DNA of 9,937 nucleotides, taken from positions 1 through 9,937 of the forward strand of contig JBBISU010000108.1 in NCBI GenBank assembly GCA_037441225.1, read 5' to 3'. The position numbers and the translations under genes were made by a program. The notes beneath the pieces were generated by a model. It was not told the DNA's origin. It ran no database searches and saw only the letters and a program-made list of their open reading frames with translations. Numbering within the stretch: position 1 is the first letter of the stretch; every line of letters begins with the position of its first letter. This document shows, one piece after another, positions 1 to 6,331 of the stretch. The DNA is from JBBFMJ01 sp037441225 (lineage in GTDB: Bacteria; Acidobacteriota; Thermoanaerobaculia; UBA2201).

Positions 1-53
1 AAAATGGAAAAAAATTAAAATATTATTTTATATTTCAAAAGAAATTGAGTTTA

Positions 54-65
54 TTATGATCATAA
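54..65. repeat. 12-bp perfect palindrome downstream of ddl
   Basis: TTATGATCATAA reads the same on both strands and lies about 36 bases past the ddl stop codon, in the 101-base stretch at the left edge. It has no loop and no adjacent U-run, so it is a poor intrinsic terminator. It could be an operator for a gene lying outside the window, or chance in AT-rich DNA. The rest of 1-101 shows nothing else recognisable. Confidence 0.25.
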
Positions 66-101
66 ATTAACTTCACCCAACTTCAATATATTGATAAATT
101 T

Positions 102-1097
102 TTATCTTTCCTTTGCCAGATTTAATAAAATTGTAATAACTTCTTTGTAAGATAAGCCACAAAGGGATAGAAGTTTTGGATACATTGAAATTGGAGTAAA
201 ACCTGGGATTGTGTTAATTTCATTTATGTAAATATTTTTATCTTCTTCAAGGAAGAAATCAACTCTTGCCATTCCATATCCATCAATTGCCATAAAAGCT
301 TTTTTTGCAAGTTCTTTAAATTGATGGTTTAAATTTTCTGGCAGAGGCGCAGGGACCTTTAACTCTGCTTTATTTAACTTATACTTATCTTCATAATCAT
401 AAAATTCCTTTGAAGGAACAATTTCACCTGGAGGGGATATATACTCTGGATCAAAGCCACCTAATACAGAGACCTCAATTTCCCTCCCTTTTATTGCCTT
501 TTCAATTAAAACTTTTCTTGTAATTTTAAAAGCATTCTCAAGAGCATTTTCTAATTCTTCTAATTTTTTTACCTTTGTTATTCCAATTGAGGAACCAGAA
601 TCTGCTGGCTTTACAAAAACAGGAAATTCAATTTTATCTTTAAATTTTTCAATTTCTAATTTGTAATTTTCATATAAAATTTTAAAATAGGGGACAACTT
701 GGAGTTCTTCTCTTTGCCAGATTTTTTTACAAATTTCTTTATCCATTCCAATAGCAGATGCCTTAACATCACATCCAACATATCTTATTTTTAAAGCTTC
801 CAAATAACCCTGTAATTTGCCATCTTCTCCAAAGGTTCCATGGATTAGAGGAAAAGTGAGTTTTAGATTATATTTTTTAATTAAACTTTCAAAACTTAAA
901 GGTTTTCCATTAATTTCTTTCCCTTTTAATAATTTTAAAGAATTTGAAGCGGAATACCAATTCCCTAATTTATCTTGATATAAAGGAATTGGATTAAATA
1001 AATCTTTATCAATATTTTCAATTACACCCTTTGCTGAAATTATAGAAACTTCATGTTCAACGGAAGGACCACCAAATAAAATTCCTACATTTTCCAT
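102..1097 (-). CDS. ddl: D-alanine--D-alanine ligase (Ddl)
   Basis: This cytoplasmic ATP-grasp ligase makes the D-Ala-D-Ala dipeptide for peptidoglycan precursors. Its 331 residues are a normal to slightly long Ddl length. The N-terminal signature FGGPSVEHEVS is at 8-18, with Glu15 as the expected substrate-contacting Glu. HGTFGEDG is at 86-93, and the ATP-binding segment VKPADSGSSIG spans 162-172 with Lys163. The omega-loop FYDYEDKY is at 232-239, RVDFF at 278-282, and the metal and substrate motif NEINTIPGFT at 292-301. The Tyr-containing omega loop favours D-Ala-D-Ala over VanA-like D-Ala-D-Lac activity; this is inferred from family knowledge. It is the last gene of a three-gene operon. 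Its ATG directly follows the TAA of the zinc-ribbon gene and no Shine-Dalgarno site is visible, so translation is probably coupled. The start is fixed by the canonical N-terminus. Confidence 0.96.
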   Translation of the reverse strand: MENVGILFGGPSVEHEVSIISAKGVIENIDKDLFNPIPLYQDKLGNWYSASNSLKLLKGKEINGKPLSFESLIKKYNLKLTFPLIHGTFGEDGKLQGYLEALKIRYVGCDVKASAIGMDKEICKKIWQREELQVVPYFKILYENYKLEIEKFKDKIEFPVFVKPADSGSSIGITKVKKLEELENALENAFKITRKVLIEKAIKGREIEVSVLGGFDPEYISPPGEIVPSKEFYDYEDKYKLNKAELKVPAPLPENLNHQFKELAKKAFMAIDGYGMARVDFFLEEDKNIYINEINTIPGFTPISMYPKLLSLCGLSYKEVITILLNLAKER

Positions 1098-1403
1098 TTA
1101 AGAAAAAATTTTTGAAAGTTTTTTAAGCAAGCCCTCACCTTCTCTTTTCACAATTTCTTCCAATTCTCCTTTATCCAAAAAAATTCCTTCACAAGAGAAG
1201 CATTTATCAATTTTAACATTTTTATATTCAATTTCTTGCAAATCCATACCACATTTAGGGCATTTCATATAGTGGAGTTCCTTTAGCTTTTTTTTCTCCT
1301 CTTCCTTCATTTTCTTTTCTTTTTCTTCCTGGATTTTTCTTAATTTTTCAAACTCTAACCTTTTAAAATATTCTTCTTCTTTTTCAGAGGGTTTATTAAT
1401 CAT
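1098..1403 (-). CDS. Small TFIIB-type zinc-ribbon protein (zf-TFIIB-like)
   Basis: This is a 101-residue protein of unknown function. Residues 1-46 are almost entirely charged (Glu/Lys), predicted helical and possibly coiled coil. The C-terminal half is a zinc ribbon: CPKC at 48-51 and CFSC at 68-71, followed by GIFLDKGELEEI. That is the usual pattern of the bacterial zf-TFIIB family (CxxC, about 16 residues, CxxC, then W/F-LD-GEL-E). The family is common but has no established biochemical role; DNA or protein binding is only a guess. It has a strong AGGAGG site 5 bases before ATG. It overlaps the end of the HAD gene by 8 bases and abuts ddl, so it belongs to the same transcript. No signal peptide or membrane segment is seen. 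Confidence 0.85.
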   Translation of the reverse strand: MINKPSEKEEEYFKRLEFEKLRKIQEEKEKKMKEEEKKKLKELHYMKCPKCGMDLQEIEYKNVKIDKCFSCEGIFLDKGELEEIVKREGEGLLKKLSKIFS

Positions 1404-2037
1404 AGAAACCTCCTATATTTATTATATCTTTTAAATTTTTTGCAACTTTAAAACCTGTTTTTTGGAGTTCCTCAAAAGAATTACTTCCAGTTGCAACCAA
1501 AATACAATCAATCATAGAATTTCTTGCTGTTTCTGCATCCAATAGCATATCACCAATATACAATGCCTCCTCTTTTTTTATATTTAACTTATTTAATATT
1601 TTTAGGATCATCTCTGGATCTGGCTTTAACTTTTCCACTTCAAAGGGACCTAAGATTAAAGAGAAACTATTTGAAATTCCAAAGCTTTCAAGGATTTTTT
1701 TTGTAAAATCAGAGGGCTTATTTGAAGCAATTGCTAATTTTATATTCTTTTTATAAAGACAATCAATTGTTTCTTTTACAAAAGGAAGAATTTTTGTTCC
1801 TTTTTTATAAATTTTTGAATATTTTTCTCTAAAAAGTTTTACACCTTCTTCAATGTAGTTCTTCCCAATTGCTTCTTCTATCAATATTTCAAGTCCTCTT
1901 CCAACCCTTTTTTTAACTTCTTTCATACCCCAGGGTCTTTTGCCAAGCTTTCTCTGAGCATAATTTAATGCTTCTTTAATTCCAGCATAGGAATCAATCA
2001 ATGTTCCATCTAAATCAAAGATGACTAATTTTTTCAT
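1396..2037 (-). CDS. HAD-superfamily phosphatase (Gph/MupP-like)
   Basis: This is a 213-residue haloacid-dehalogenase phosphatase of the phosphoglycolate-phosphatase-like subfamily with a helical cap. Motif I is DLDGT at 8-12 (nucleophile Asp8, acid/base Asp10). Motif II is ASNK at 104-107, motif III Lys is at 138 (KLKPDP), and motif IV is GDMLLD at 162-167 (Asp163, Asp167). All catalytic residues are present, so it should be an active Mg-dependent phosphatase. The substrate cannot be read from sequence: phosphoglycolate, pyrophosphate or a sugar phosphate are all possible. Pseudomonas MupP, the MurNAc-6-phosphate phosphatase that feeds AmgK, belongs to this subfamily. Its operon with ddl and the nearby AmgK-MurU fusion make that role worth testing. 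It heads its operon, with an extended -10 promoter ending 6 bases before ATG. Confidence 0.9.
   Translation of the reverse strand: MKKLVIFDLDGTLIDSYAGIKEALNYAQRKLGKRPWGMKEVKKRVGRGLEILIEEAIGKNYIEEGVKLFREKYSKIYKKGTKILPFVKETIDCLYKKNIKLAIASNKPSDFTKKILESFGISNSFSLILGPFEVEKLKPDPEMILKILNKLNIKKEEALYIGDMLLDAETARNSMIDCILVATGSNSFEELQKTGFKVAKNLKDIINIGGFYD
1409..1414 (-). promoter_or_regulatory. Strong Shine-Dalgarno site of the zinc-ribbon gene
   Basis: AGGAGG lies 5 bases before the ATG at 1403, inside the 3' end of the HAD gene. It is the only textbook ribosome site seen in the window. It fixes the start of the zinc-ribbon gene and shows that this organism keeps an anti-Shine-Dalgarno system. The operon-head genes lack such a site. 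Confidence 0.85.
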
Positions 2038-2043
2038 AAAAAA

Positions 2044-2073
2044 ATTTTAGCATAAATTAATTTTTTAAGTTAA
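2044..2073 (-). promoter_or_regulatory. Extended -10 promoter of the HAD-zinc ribbon-ddl operon
   Basis: Reading the minus strand, TTAACT (2073-2068) and TAAAAT (2049-2044) are separated by 18 bases, with TG at 2052-2051 giving an extended -10 (TGCTAAAAT). Exactly six T residues separate the -10 from ATG at 2037. Transcription would therefore start at or next to the start codon, giving a leaderless mRNA. Its -35 overlaps the -10 of the divergent promoter. This is pattern-based and no start site has been mapped. Confidence 0.55.
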
Positions 2074-2076
2074 AAT
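2047..2076 (+). promoter_or_regulatory. Promoter of the radical SAM gene
   Basis: TTAGCA (2047-2052) and TAAAAT (2071-2076) are 18 bases apart. The ATG at 2085 follows the -10 after 8 bases, so the untranslated leader would be 0-2 bases. The -35 lies on the extended -10 of the opposite promoter. In AT-rich DNA such hexamers arise by chance, but the gap between the two genes is only 47 bases, so promoters must lie here or inside the genes. Confidence 0.45.
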
Positions 2077-2084
2077 TTTTAGTT

Positions 2085-3347
2085 ATGCCAAAAGTATTGC
2101 TTCTAAACCCTGTTTCTCAAAAGATGGGAATGGAAAGGTTTTTTCAGATACCACCTTTATCTCTTCTCCAATTGGCATCCCTTTTTCCAGAAAATTATGA
2201 AATTGAATTTTGGGATGAAGTCCATAAGCAATTTGATTTTAAAAATTCCTACGACATAGTTTGTATAACTTCTATGACCCATCAAGCAAAAAGAGCTTAT
2301 GAATTAGCAATTTTTTTTAAAGGGAAAAAGACAAAGGTTATTTTAGGCGGGATACACCCTTCTATTCTGCCAGAAGAAGCAATAAAATATTGTGATTCCG
2401 TTGTAATAGGGGAAGCAGAACCAGTTTTTGGAGAACTTCTTAAAGATTTTGAAAAAGGAGAACTTAAAAAATTTTATAAAGCTCCAATCTCTAATGAAAC
2501 AATCCTTGAAATTCCTTTACCTAAAAGAGAAATCTTAGATGGTAAAAGATACTTAACAAAACAAGTTATCCAGACAACAAGGGGTTGCCCTTTTAGTTGT
2601 AATTTTTGTACTGTAACAAATTTTTTTGGAAAAAAATTCAGACAAAAGCCCATTGATATAGTTTTAAAAGAAATAGATTCTTTTGAAAAGAAATTAGTTG
2701 TTTTTTTAGATGATGATTTTTTTGCCAATTTGAATTATGCAAAGAAACTTCTTTTTTCTTTAAATTTGAGAAATAAAAAGTGGGTATCCCAGGGAACACT
2801 AAAATTTTCAGAAGATAAGGAAACCTTAAAACTTTTAAGAAATTCTGGTTGCTTGGGACTTTTTATTGGAATTGAATCTGCTCCTTTTTGTAATCAGGTA
2901 AATTTTAAAAAAAATGAAAGGTTGAAATCTCTTGAGGATTCTTTAAAAACCCTTCAAGATGAAGGGATTTTAGTTGAGGGTTCTTTTGTCTTTGGCTTTG
3001 ATGAAGAAGATGAAAGCGTCTTTGAAAGGACTTATGAATTTGTTTTAAAAATAGGGTTACCTTCTGCCACTTACAATATTTTGACTCCTTATCCAGGGAC
3101 AGAAATTTTTAAAAAATTTAAAAGTGAAGGGAGGATTTCAACTTATGATTGGGAAAAATACGACCATAACAATGTTGTTTTTATACCAAAAAATATGAGC
3201 CCTGAAAAACTTTACGAAGGCTGGAGATGGATAAGAAAAGAGACATATAAACTTAAATCAATTTTTAAGAGAATTTTAAAAAATAAACATAAAATAAAAG
3301 ATTTTGCTTATAACATTTTAAGAAAACTTCCAAATGATAGGTTATAA
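2085..3347 (+). CDS. B12-binding-type radical SAM protein
   Basis: This 420-residue protein has three parts. Residues 1-140 form a Rossmann-like B12-binding-type domain (MPKVLLLNP at the start, PPLSLLQLA at 23-31, LGGIHPSILPEEA at 87-99, VIGEAE at 107-112). The radical SAM core follows, with Cys168, Cys172 and Cys175 in RGCPFSCNFC as ligands of a [4Fe-4S] cluster that cleaves S-adenosylmethionine. The C-terminal region resembles DUF4070, with LTPYPGTEIF and EGRISTYDW, as seen in HpnP-like and related enzymes. The classical B12 motif DxHxxG is absent, which is common in this class. Known relatives include methyltransferases and ring or lipid modifiers, but the substrate here is unknown. It is a single-gene unit on the plus strand. 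Its last codons are TTA TAA, shared with the convergent gene. A lipid or cell-envelope substrate is only suggested by context. Confidence 0.85.
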   Translation: MPKVLLLNPVSQKMGMERFFQIPPLSLLQLASLFPENYEIEFWDEVHKQFDFKNSYDIVCITSMTHQAKRAYELAIFFKGKKTKVILGGIHPSILPEEAIKYCDSVVIGEAEPVFGELLKDFEKGELKKFYKAPISNETILEIPLPKREILDGKRYLTKQVIQTTRGCPFSCNFCTVTNFFGKKFRQKPIDIVLKEIDSFEKKLVVFLDDDFFANLNYAKKLLFSLNLRNKKWVSQGTLKFSEDKETLKLLRNSGCLGLFIGIESAPFCNQVNFKKNERLKSLEDSLKTLQDEGILVEGSFVFGFDEEDESVFERTYEFVLKIGLPSATYNILTPYPGTEIFKKFKSEGRISTYDWEKYDHNNVVFIPKNMSPEKLYEGWRWIRKETYKLKSIFKRILKNKHKIKDFAYNILRKLPNDRL

Positions 3348-5168
3348 AATTTTAATTAAAAATCCAAAGGATTTGAAATCTTTTAGTTCTTCTAAATCAT
3401 AAACTAAAAGCTTTTTTCCTTTTTCTATAAATTTCAAAAAGTGCTCTTTTCCCCTTTTTAAACCTAAAAAAGAAAAAGCCCCAAGGGCTTGGAAGTGCCT
3501 CTGACACCTTGTATATTTTATGCTTTCATCAAAATCCTCTGGCAGATTTTTACCCATTTTATCTTTATAATAATTTATTAAAACCTTTCTTAAATCTTTT
3601 GAAATTTCAAAGTAAGGATCCCATAAGAGAGAAGAAATATCATAAGAAGGAGGACCTAAACGGGAGGATTGATAATCAATAAACTTAATTTTGCCTTTTT
3701 TTATTAAAATGTTCTGTGATTGAAGATCTCTGTGCAAAATTCTTTTTTCAAAATTTGATGAAATCTCTGCAAGTTTTTCAAAGTCTTCTTTAAAAAAATT
3801 ATATTCTTCCTTTATTTTTAAATAATTTTTCAAAAAATTTTCAAAAAAATAATTACATTCCCATAAAAAATATTCTTTATCAAAAACATAATTTAAATAT
3901 AAATCATTTTTTATTTTTAAATTATGCAAAAGCGCAACTTTTTCAATAACTTTTTTATAAAATTCTTCCATTTTTTTAACTGGCAAAAATTTTGATAAAT
4001 CATATAAAGAATACTCACCACAATTTTCAAAGATTGCTTTTTTTTCTTTTAAAGAATATTTGTAAACTTCTGGAACAGGGAAGTTATTGAAACTGAAAAA
4101 ATTATTTAATTTAATCAACCTTTCAAATTCTTTATCCTCCTTTGAAGATTCAAGGAATACAAAATTTTTTCCAGAGGAATAAAAATTTCTTAAAGAACCA
4201 CCAACTGTAATTTTTTCCAAAAATAAAAATTTTTTCTTTTTAAAATTAGTTAAAAATTTATCTTTTGATAAAGTTTTGTCTTGAAATAAACTCCTTGAAA
4301 TTTTTATTTTAAAATTTTTACCAATCAACTTATATTTTTCATTTTCTTCTATTTTTGCACCTGAAAGTAAAATACAATTTCTTAACTTCAAATTTTCCTT
4401 TATTTTTACATTTTTTTCAATTATGTTAAATCCTTCTAATTTTAATTTTTTTATTTTTAAATTTTCATTTATAAAATTTTTTTCTCCCTTTTTTTTTAAA
4501 TAATAAAGCAATGTTTTTATATAAGAATTTATATTTCCACATTCCTTCCATTTATCTGGTTCTATAAAAAATGTTTTGATTTTTAATTTTTTTTCAATGG
4601 CTTTTTCCCAAATTTTTTTTATTGAAAAAATTTCCTTTTCCATCAAATTAAAAATTTCTGATTTATATATTGCAATTCCACAAAAGGTTTTATAATTTTT
4701 TGAAAATTTTTTTGATATTGAAAGGAGATTGCCTTCTTTTGAGACAATTAAATTATTTGTCTTTTTATTATCTGTTATCAAAATTGTTCTTGAGTTTTCA
4801 TTTTCTTTATGAAATTTTAATAATTCTTTTAAAGAAAAATCAAAGATTATATCTCCATTTATAACTATAAAGTCATCATCCTTTAAAAAATCTTTTGCAT
4901 TTTTTAAAGCACCACCAGTGTCAAGTAATTCCTTTTCATAAAAAAAATGAAAATTGAAATCATTCTTAAAATTTTGCAAAAAATTTTTTATTTTCTCTGG
5001 AAGCCAGTGCAAATTTATTCCAATTTCTTTTATACTTATTTCTTTTAGTTTTTCGAGGGTATAAAAAATTAATGGTTTGCCTAAAATTGGAATTAGTGGT
5101 TTTGGAATTTCTTCAGTTATTGGTTTTAATCTTTTTCCCATACCAGCACATAGTATAAAAGCTTTCAT
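3342..5168 (-). CDS. murU-amgK: MurU-AmgK fusion: MurNAc-1-P uridylyltransferase + anomeric sugar kinase
   Basis: This 608-residue cytoplasmic protein carries two successive steps of MurNAc salvage. Residues 1-223 are a nucleotidyltransferase resembling MurU: CAGMGKRLKPIT at 7-18, PKPLIP at 22-27, INLHWLPEKI at 51-60, DTGGAL at 83-88, metal-site NGD at 104-106, and WKECGN at 207-212, where the usual Asp is Glu209. Residues about 235-290 look like a short hexapeptide (left-handed beta-helix) segment. Residues about 318-590 are an APH-fold kinase: VGGSLRNFY at 322-330, catalytic HRDLQSQN at 479-486, IDYQ with metal Asp498, YDISSLLWDP at 509-518, and RHFQALGAF at 557-565, which is typical of AmgK. 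In pseudomonads these are two separate genes. Another sugar substrate is possible, but the upstream NamZ gene (ATGA overlap) supports MurNAc. Translation is probably coupled. Confidence 0.85.
   Translation of the reverse strand: MKAFILCAGMGKRLKPITEEIPKPLIPILGKPLIFYTLEKLKEISIKEIGINLHWLPEKIKNFLQNFKNDFNFHFFYEKELLDTGGALKNAKDFLKDDDFIVINGDIIFDFSLKELLKFHKENENSRTILITDNKKTNNLIVSKEGNLLSISKKFSKNYKTFCGIAIYKSEIFNLMEKEIFSIKKIWEKAIEKKLKIKTFFIEPDKWKECGNINSYIKTLLYYLKKKGEKNFINENLKIKKLKLEGFNIIEKNVKIKENLKLRNCILLSGAKIEENEKYKLIGKNFKIKISRSLFQDKTLSKDKFLTNFKKKKFLFLEKITVGGSLRNFYSSGKNFVFLESSKEDKEFERLIKLNNFFSFNNFPVPEVYKYSLKEKKAIFENCGEYSLYDLSKFLPVKKMEEFYKKVIEKVALLHNLKIKNDLYLNYVFDKEYFLWECNYFFENFLKNYLKIKEEYNFFKEDFEKLAEISSNFEKRILHRDLQSQNILIKKGKIKFIDYQSSRLGPPSYDISSLLWDPYFEISKDLRKVLINYYKDKMGKNLPEDFDESIKYTRCQRHFQALGAFSFLGLKRGKEHFLKFIEKGKKLLVYDLEELKDFKSFGFLIKIL
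4488..4494 (-). other. Possible -1 slippery heptamer at the MurU/AmgK hinge
   Basis: On the coding strand, codons 224-228 read TTA AAA AAA AAG GGA. This contains A AAA AAG in the same frame as the E. coli dnaX frameshift site, within a nine-A run. A -1 shift would add seven codons and stop, giving a protein of about 234 residues containing only the MurU domain. No Shine-Dalgarno-like stimulator upstream or clear hairpin downstream is seen. A-runs are common here, so chance is a real alternative. Confidence 0.2.
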
Positions 5169-6331
5169 TTATATAAAAGATAATCCTTCCTTTTCTTTTT
5201 AAACTTTTTACAATCTTCTTCTATTCTTTCTTCTACTTCTTTTAAAGGAATATTTTTTTCTATTGCTATTCTTAAATAATCAGTCCCTGAAATTATATCA
5301 ATTGGTAGTTTATTATATTCATATTCATAAGGTGGCATCTTCCATTTAAATTTTTCTGGATATAAATTATAGGAAATTTTTAAGATTAAAAAGCCAGTTT
5401 TAAAAGAATTAAATTTTTTCTTATTTAAAATATGTATTTGAAAGCCACGACAGATTTCACTTTTATATTTATTAAAAGTTGGCTCAAAATATAATGGTCT
5501 GAAATAAACGACATCAGAGTTTAAATTTTTAATTTCTTTTTCAATTTTTTCATCATAAAATGGAGCTCCAAAGATCTCAAAGGGTTTTGTTGTTCCTCTT
5601 CCTTCTGATAAGTTTGTCCCTTCTAAGAGGCACATACCTGGATAAACAAGGGCAGTTTCTTCTGTTGGCATATTTGGTGAAGGCATAACCCAGTTAAGCT
5701 TCGTATCCTTAAAATAAAAACTTCTCTTATAATTTTCCATTAAAATAAAATTTAAATTTAAATTTTTGTAAAAATTTTCTTTAAAGTATAAAGCAATTTC
5801 TGCAATTGTCATACTATGCCTTATAATCAATGGATGAAGCCCAACAAAAGATGAAAATTTTTCATCAAGTAAAAAACCTTCTATTTTATTGCAGGATATT
5901 GGATTTGGCCTGTCTAAAACCAGAACTGGAATATTTAATTTTTCACAAACTTTAAAGCATAATGCCATTGTCCAGATAAATGTATAATACCTTGAACCAA
6001 CATCTTGTAAATCAATTATAAGCAAGTCCAAATCTTGAAGCCATTCTTTTCTTGGTTCTCTTTTTTTTCCATATAAACTATAAACTGGGATTTTAAGTTC
6101 TGGATGTATAAATGTTTCCCACTCAATCATATTATCCTGTGTCCCTGTAAAGCCGTGCTGTGGACCAAAGATTGATTTTACTTCTACTAAATTTGAATTT
6201 AAAATTACATCAATTGATGATTTTAAACCAGAGGAAACACCAGCAGGATTTGTTAAAATTCCAGCTTTTCCTTTGTAAAATTTTTTTGGAAGTTTCTTTT
6301 CAAATAAATCAATCCCTAAAACTGTTTTCAT
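5165..6331 (-). CDS. namZ: Exo-beta-N-acetylmuramidase NamZ-like (DUF1343, GH171)
   Basis: This 388-residue full-length DUF1343 protein belongs to the family founded by Bacillus subtilis NamZ, which removes MurNAc from non-reducing ends of peptidoglycan fragments. Family landmarks are KAGILTNPAG at 22-31, a FGPQHG motif near residue 57, DNMIEWE shortly after, LLIIDLQDVGSRYYTF near 105-120, LDRPNPI, WVMPSPNMPT, YPGMCLLEGTNLSEGRGTTKPFE near 230-252, and a C-terminal GTDYLR. Many family members, as I recall them, have Glu where FGPQHG has Gln. The N-terminus MKTVLGIDLF has no signal peptide, so the protein should be cytoplasmic, unlike secreted NamZ. It overlaps both neighbours by ATGA, which places it between the IspH fusion and the MurU-AmgK fusion. 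Its product, MurNAc, is the expected substrate of the downstream kinase. Family assignment is firm; exact specificity is inferred. Confidence 0.9.
   Translation of the reverse strand: MKTVLGIDLFEKKLPKKFYKGKAGILTNPAGVSSGLKSSIDVILNSNLVEVKSIFGPQHGFTGTQDNMIEWETFIHPELKIPVYSLYGKKREPRKEWLQDLDLLIIDLQDVGSRYYTFIWTMALCFKVCEKLNIPVLVLDRPNPISCNKIEGFLLDEKFSSFVGLHPLIIRHSMTIAEIALYFKENFYKNLNLNFILMENYKRSFYFKDTKLNWVMPSPNMPTEETALVYPGMCLLEGTNLSEGRGTTKPFEIFGAPFYDEKIEKEIKNLNSDVVYFRPLYFEPTFNKYKSEICRGFQIHILNKKKFNSFKTGFLILKISYNLYPEKFKWKMPPYEYEYNKLPIDIISGTDYLRIAIEKNIPLKEVEERIEEDCKKFKKKRKDYLLYK

Noticed and set aside
102..1097. Ddl as a VanA-type D-Ala--D-Lac resistance ligase
   Set aside because: The omega loop carries FYDYEDKY as in ordinary Ddl. 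No vanH- or vanX-like gene is adjacent.
3348..3375. A/T-rich run after the radical SAM stop as a terminator
   Set aside because: There is no GC-containing stem, only mixed A and T tracts, and it lies inside the coding region of the opposite gene.
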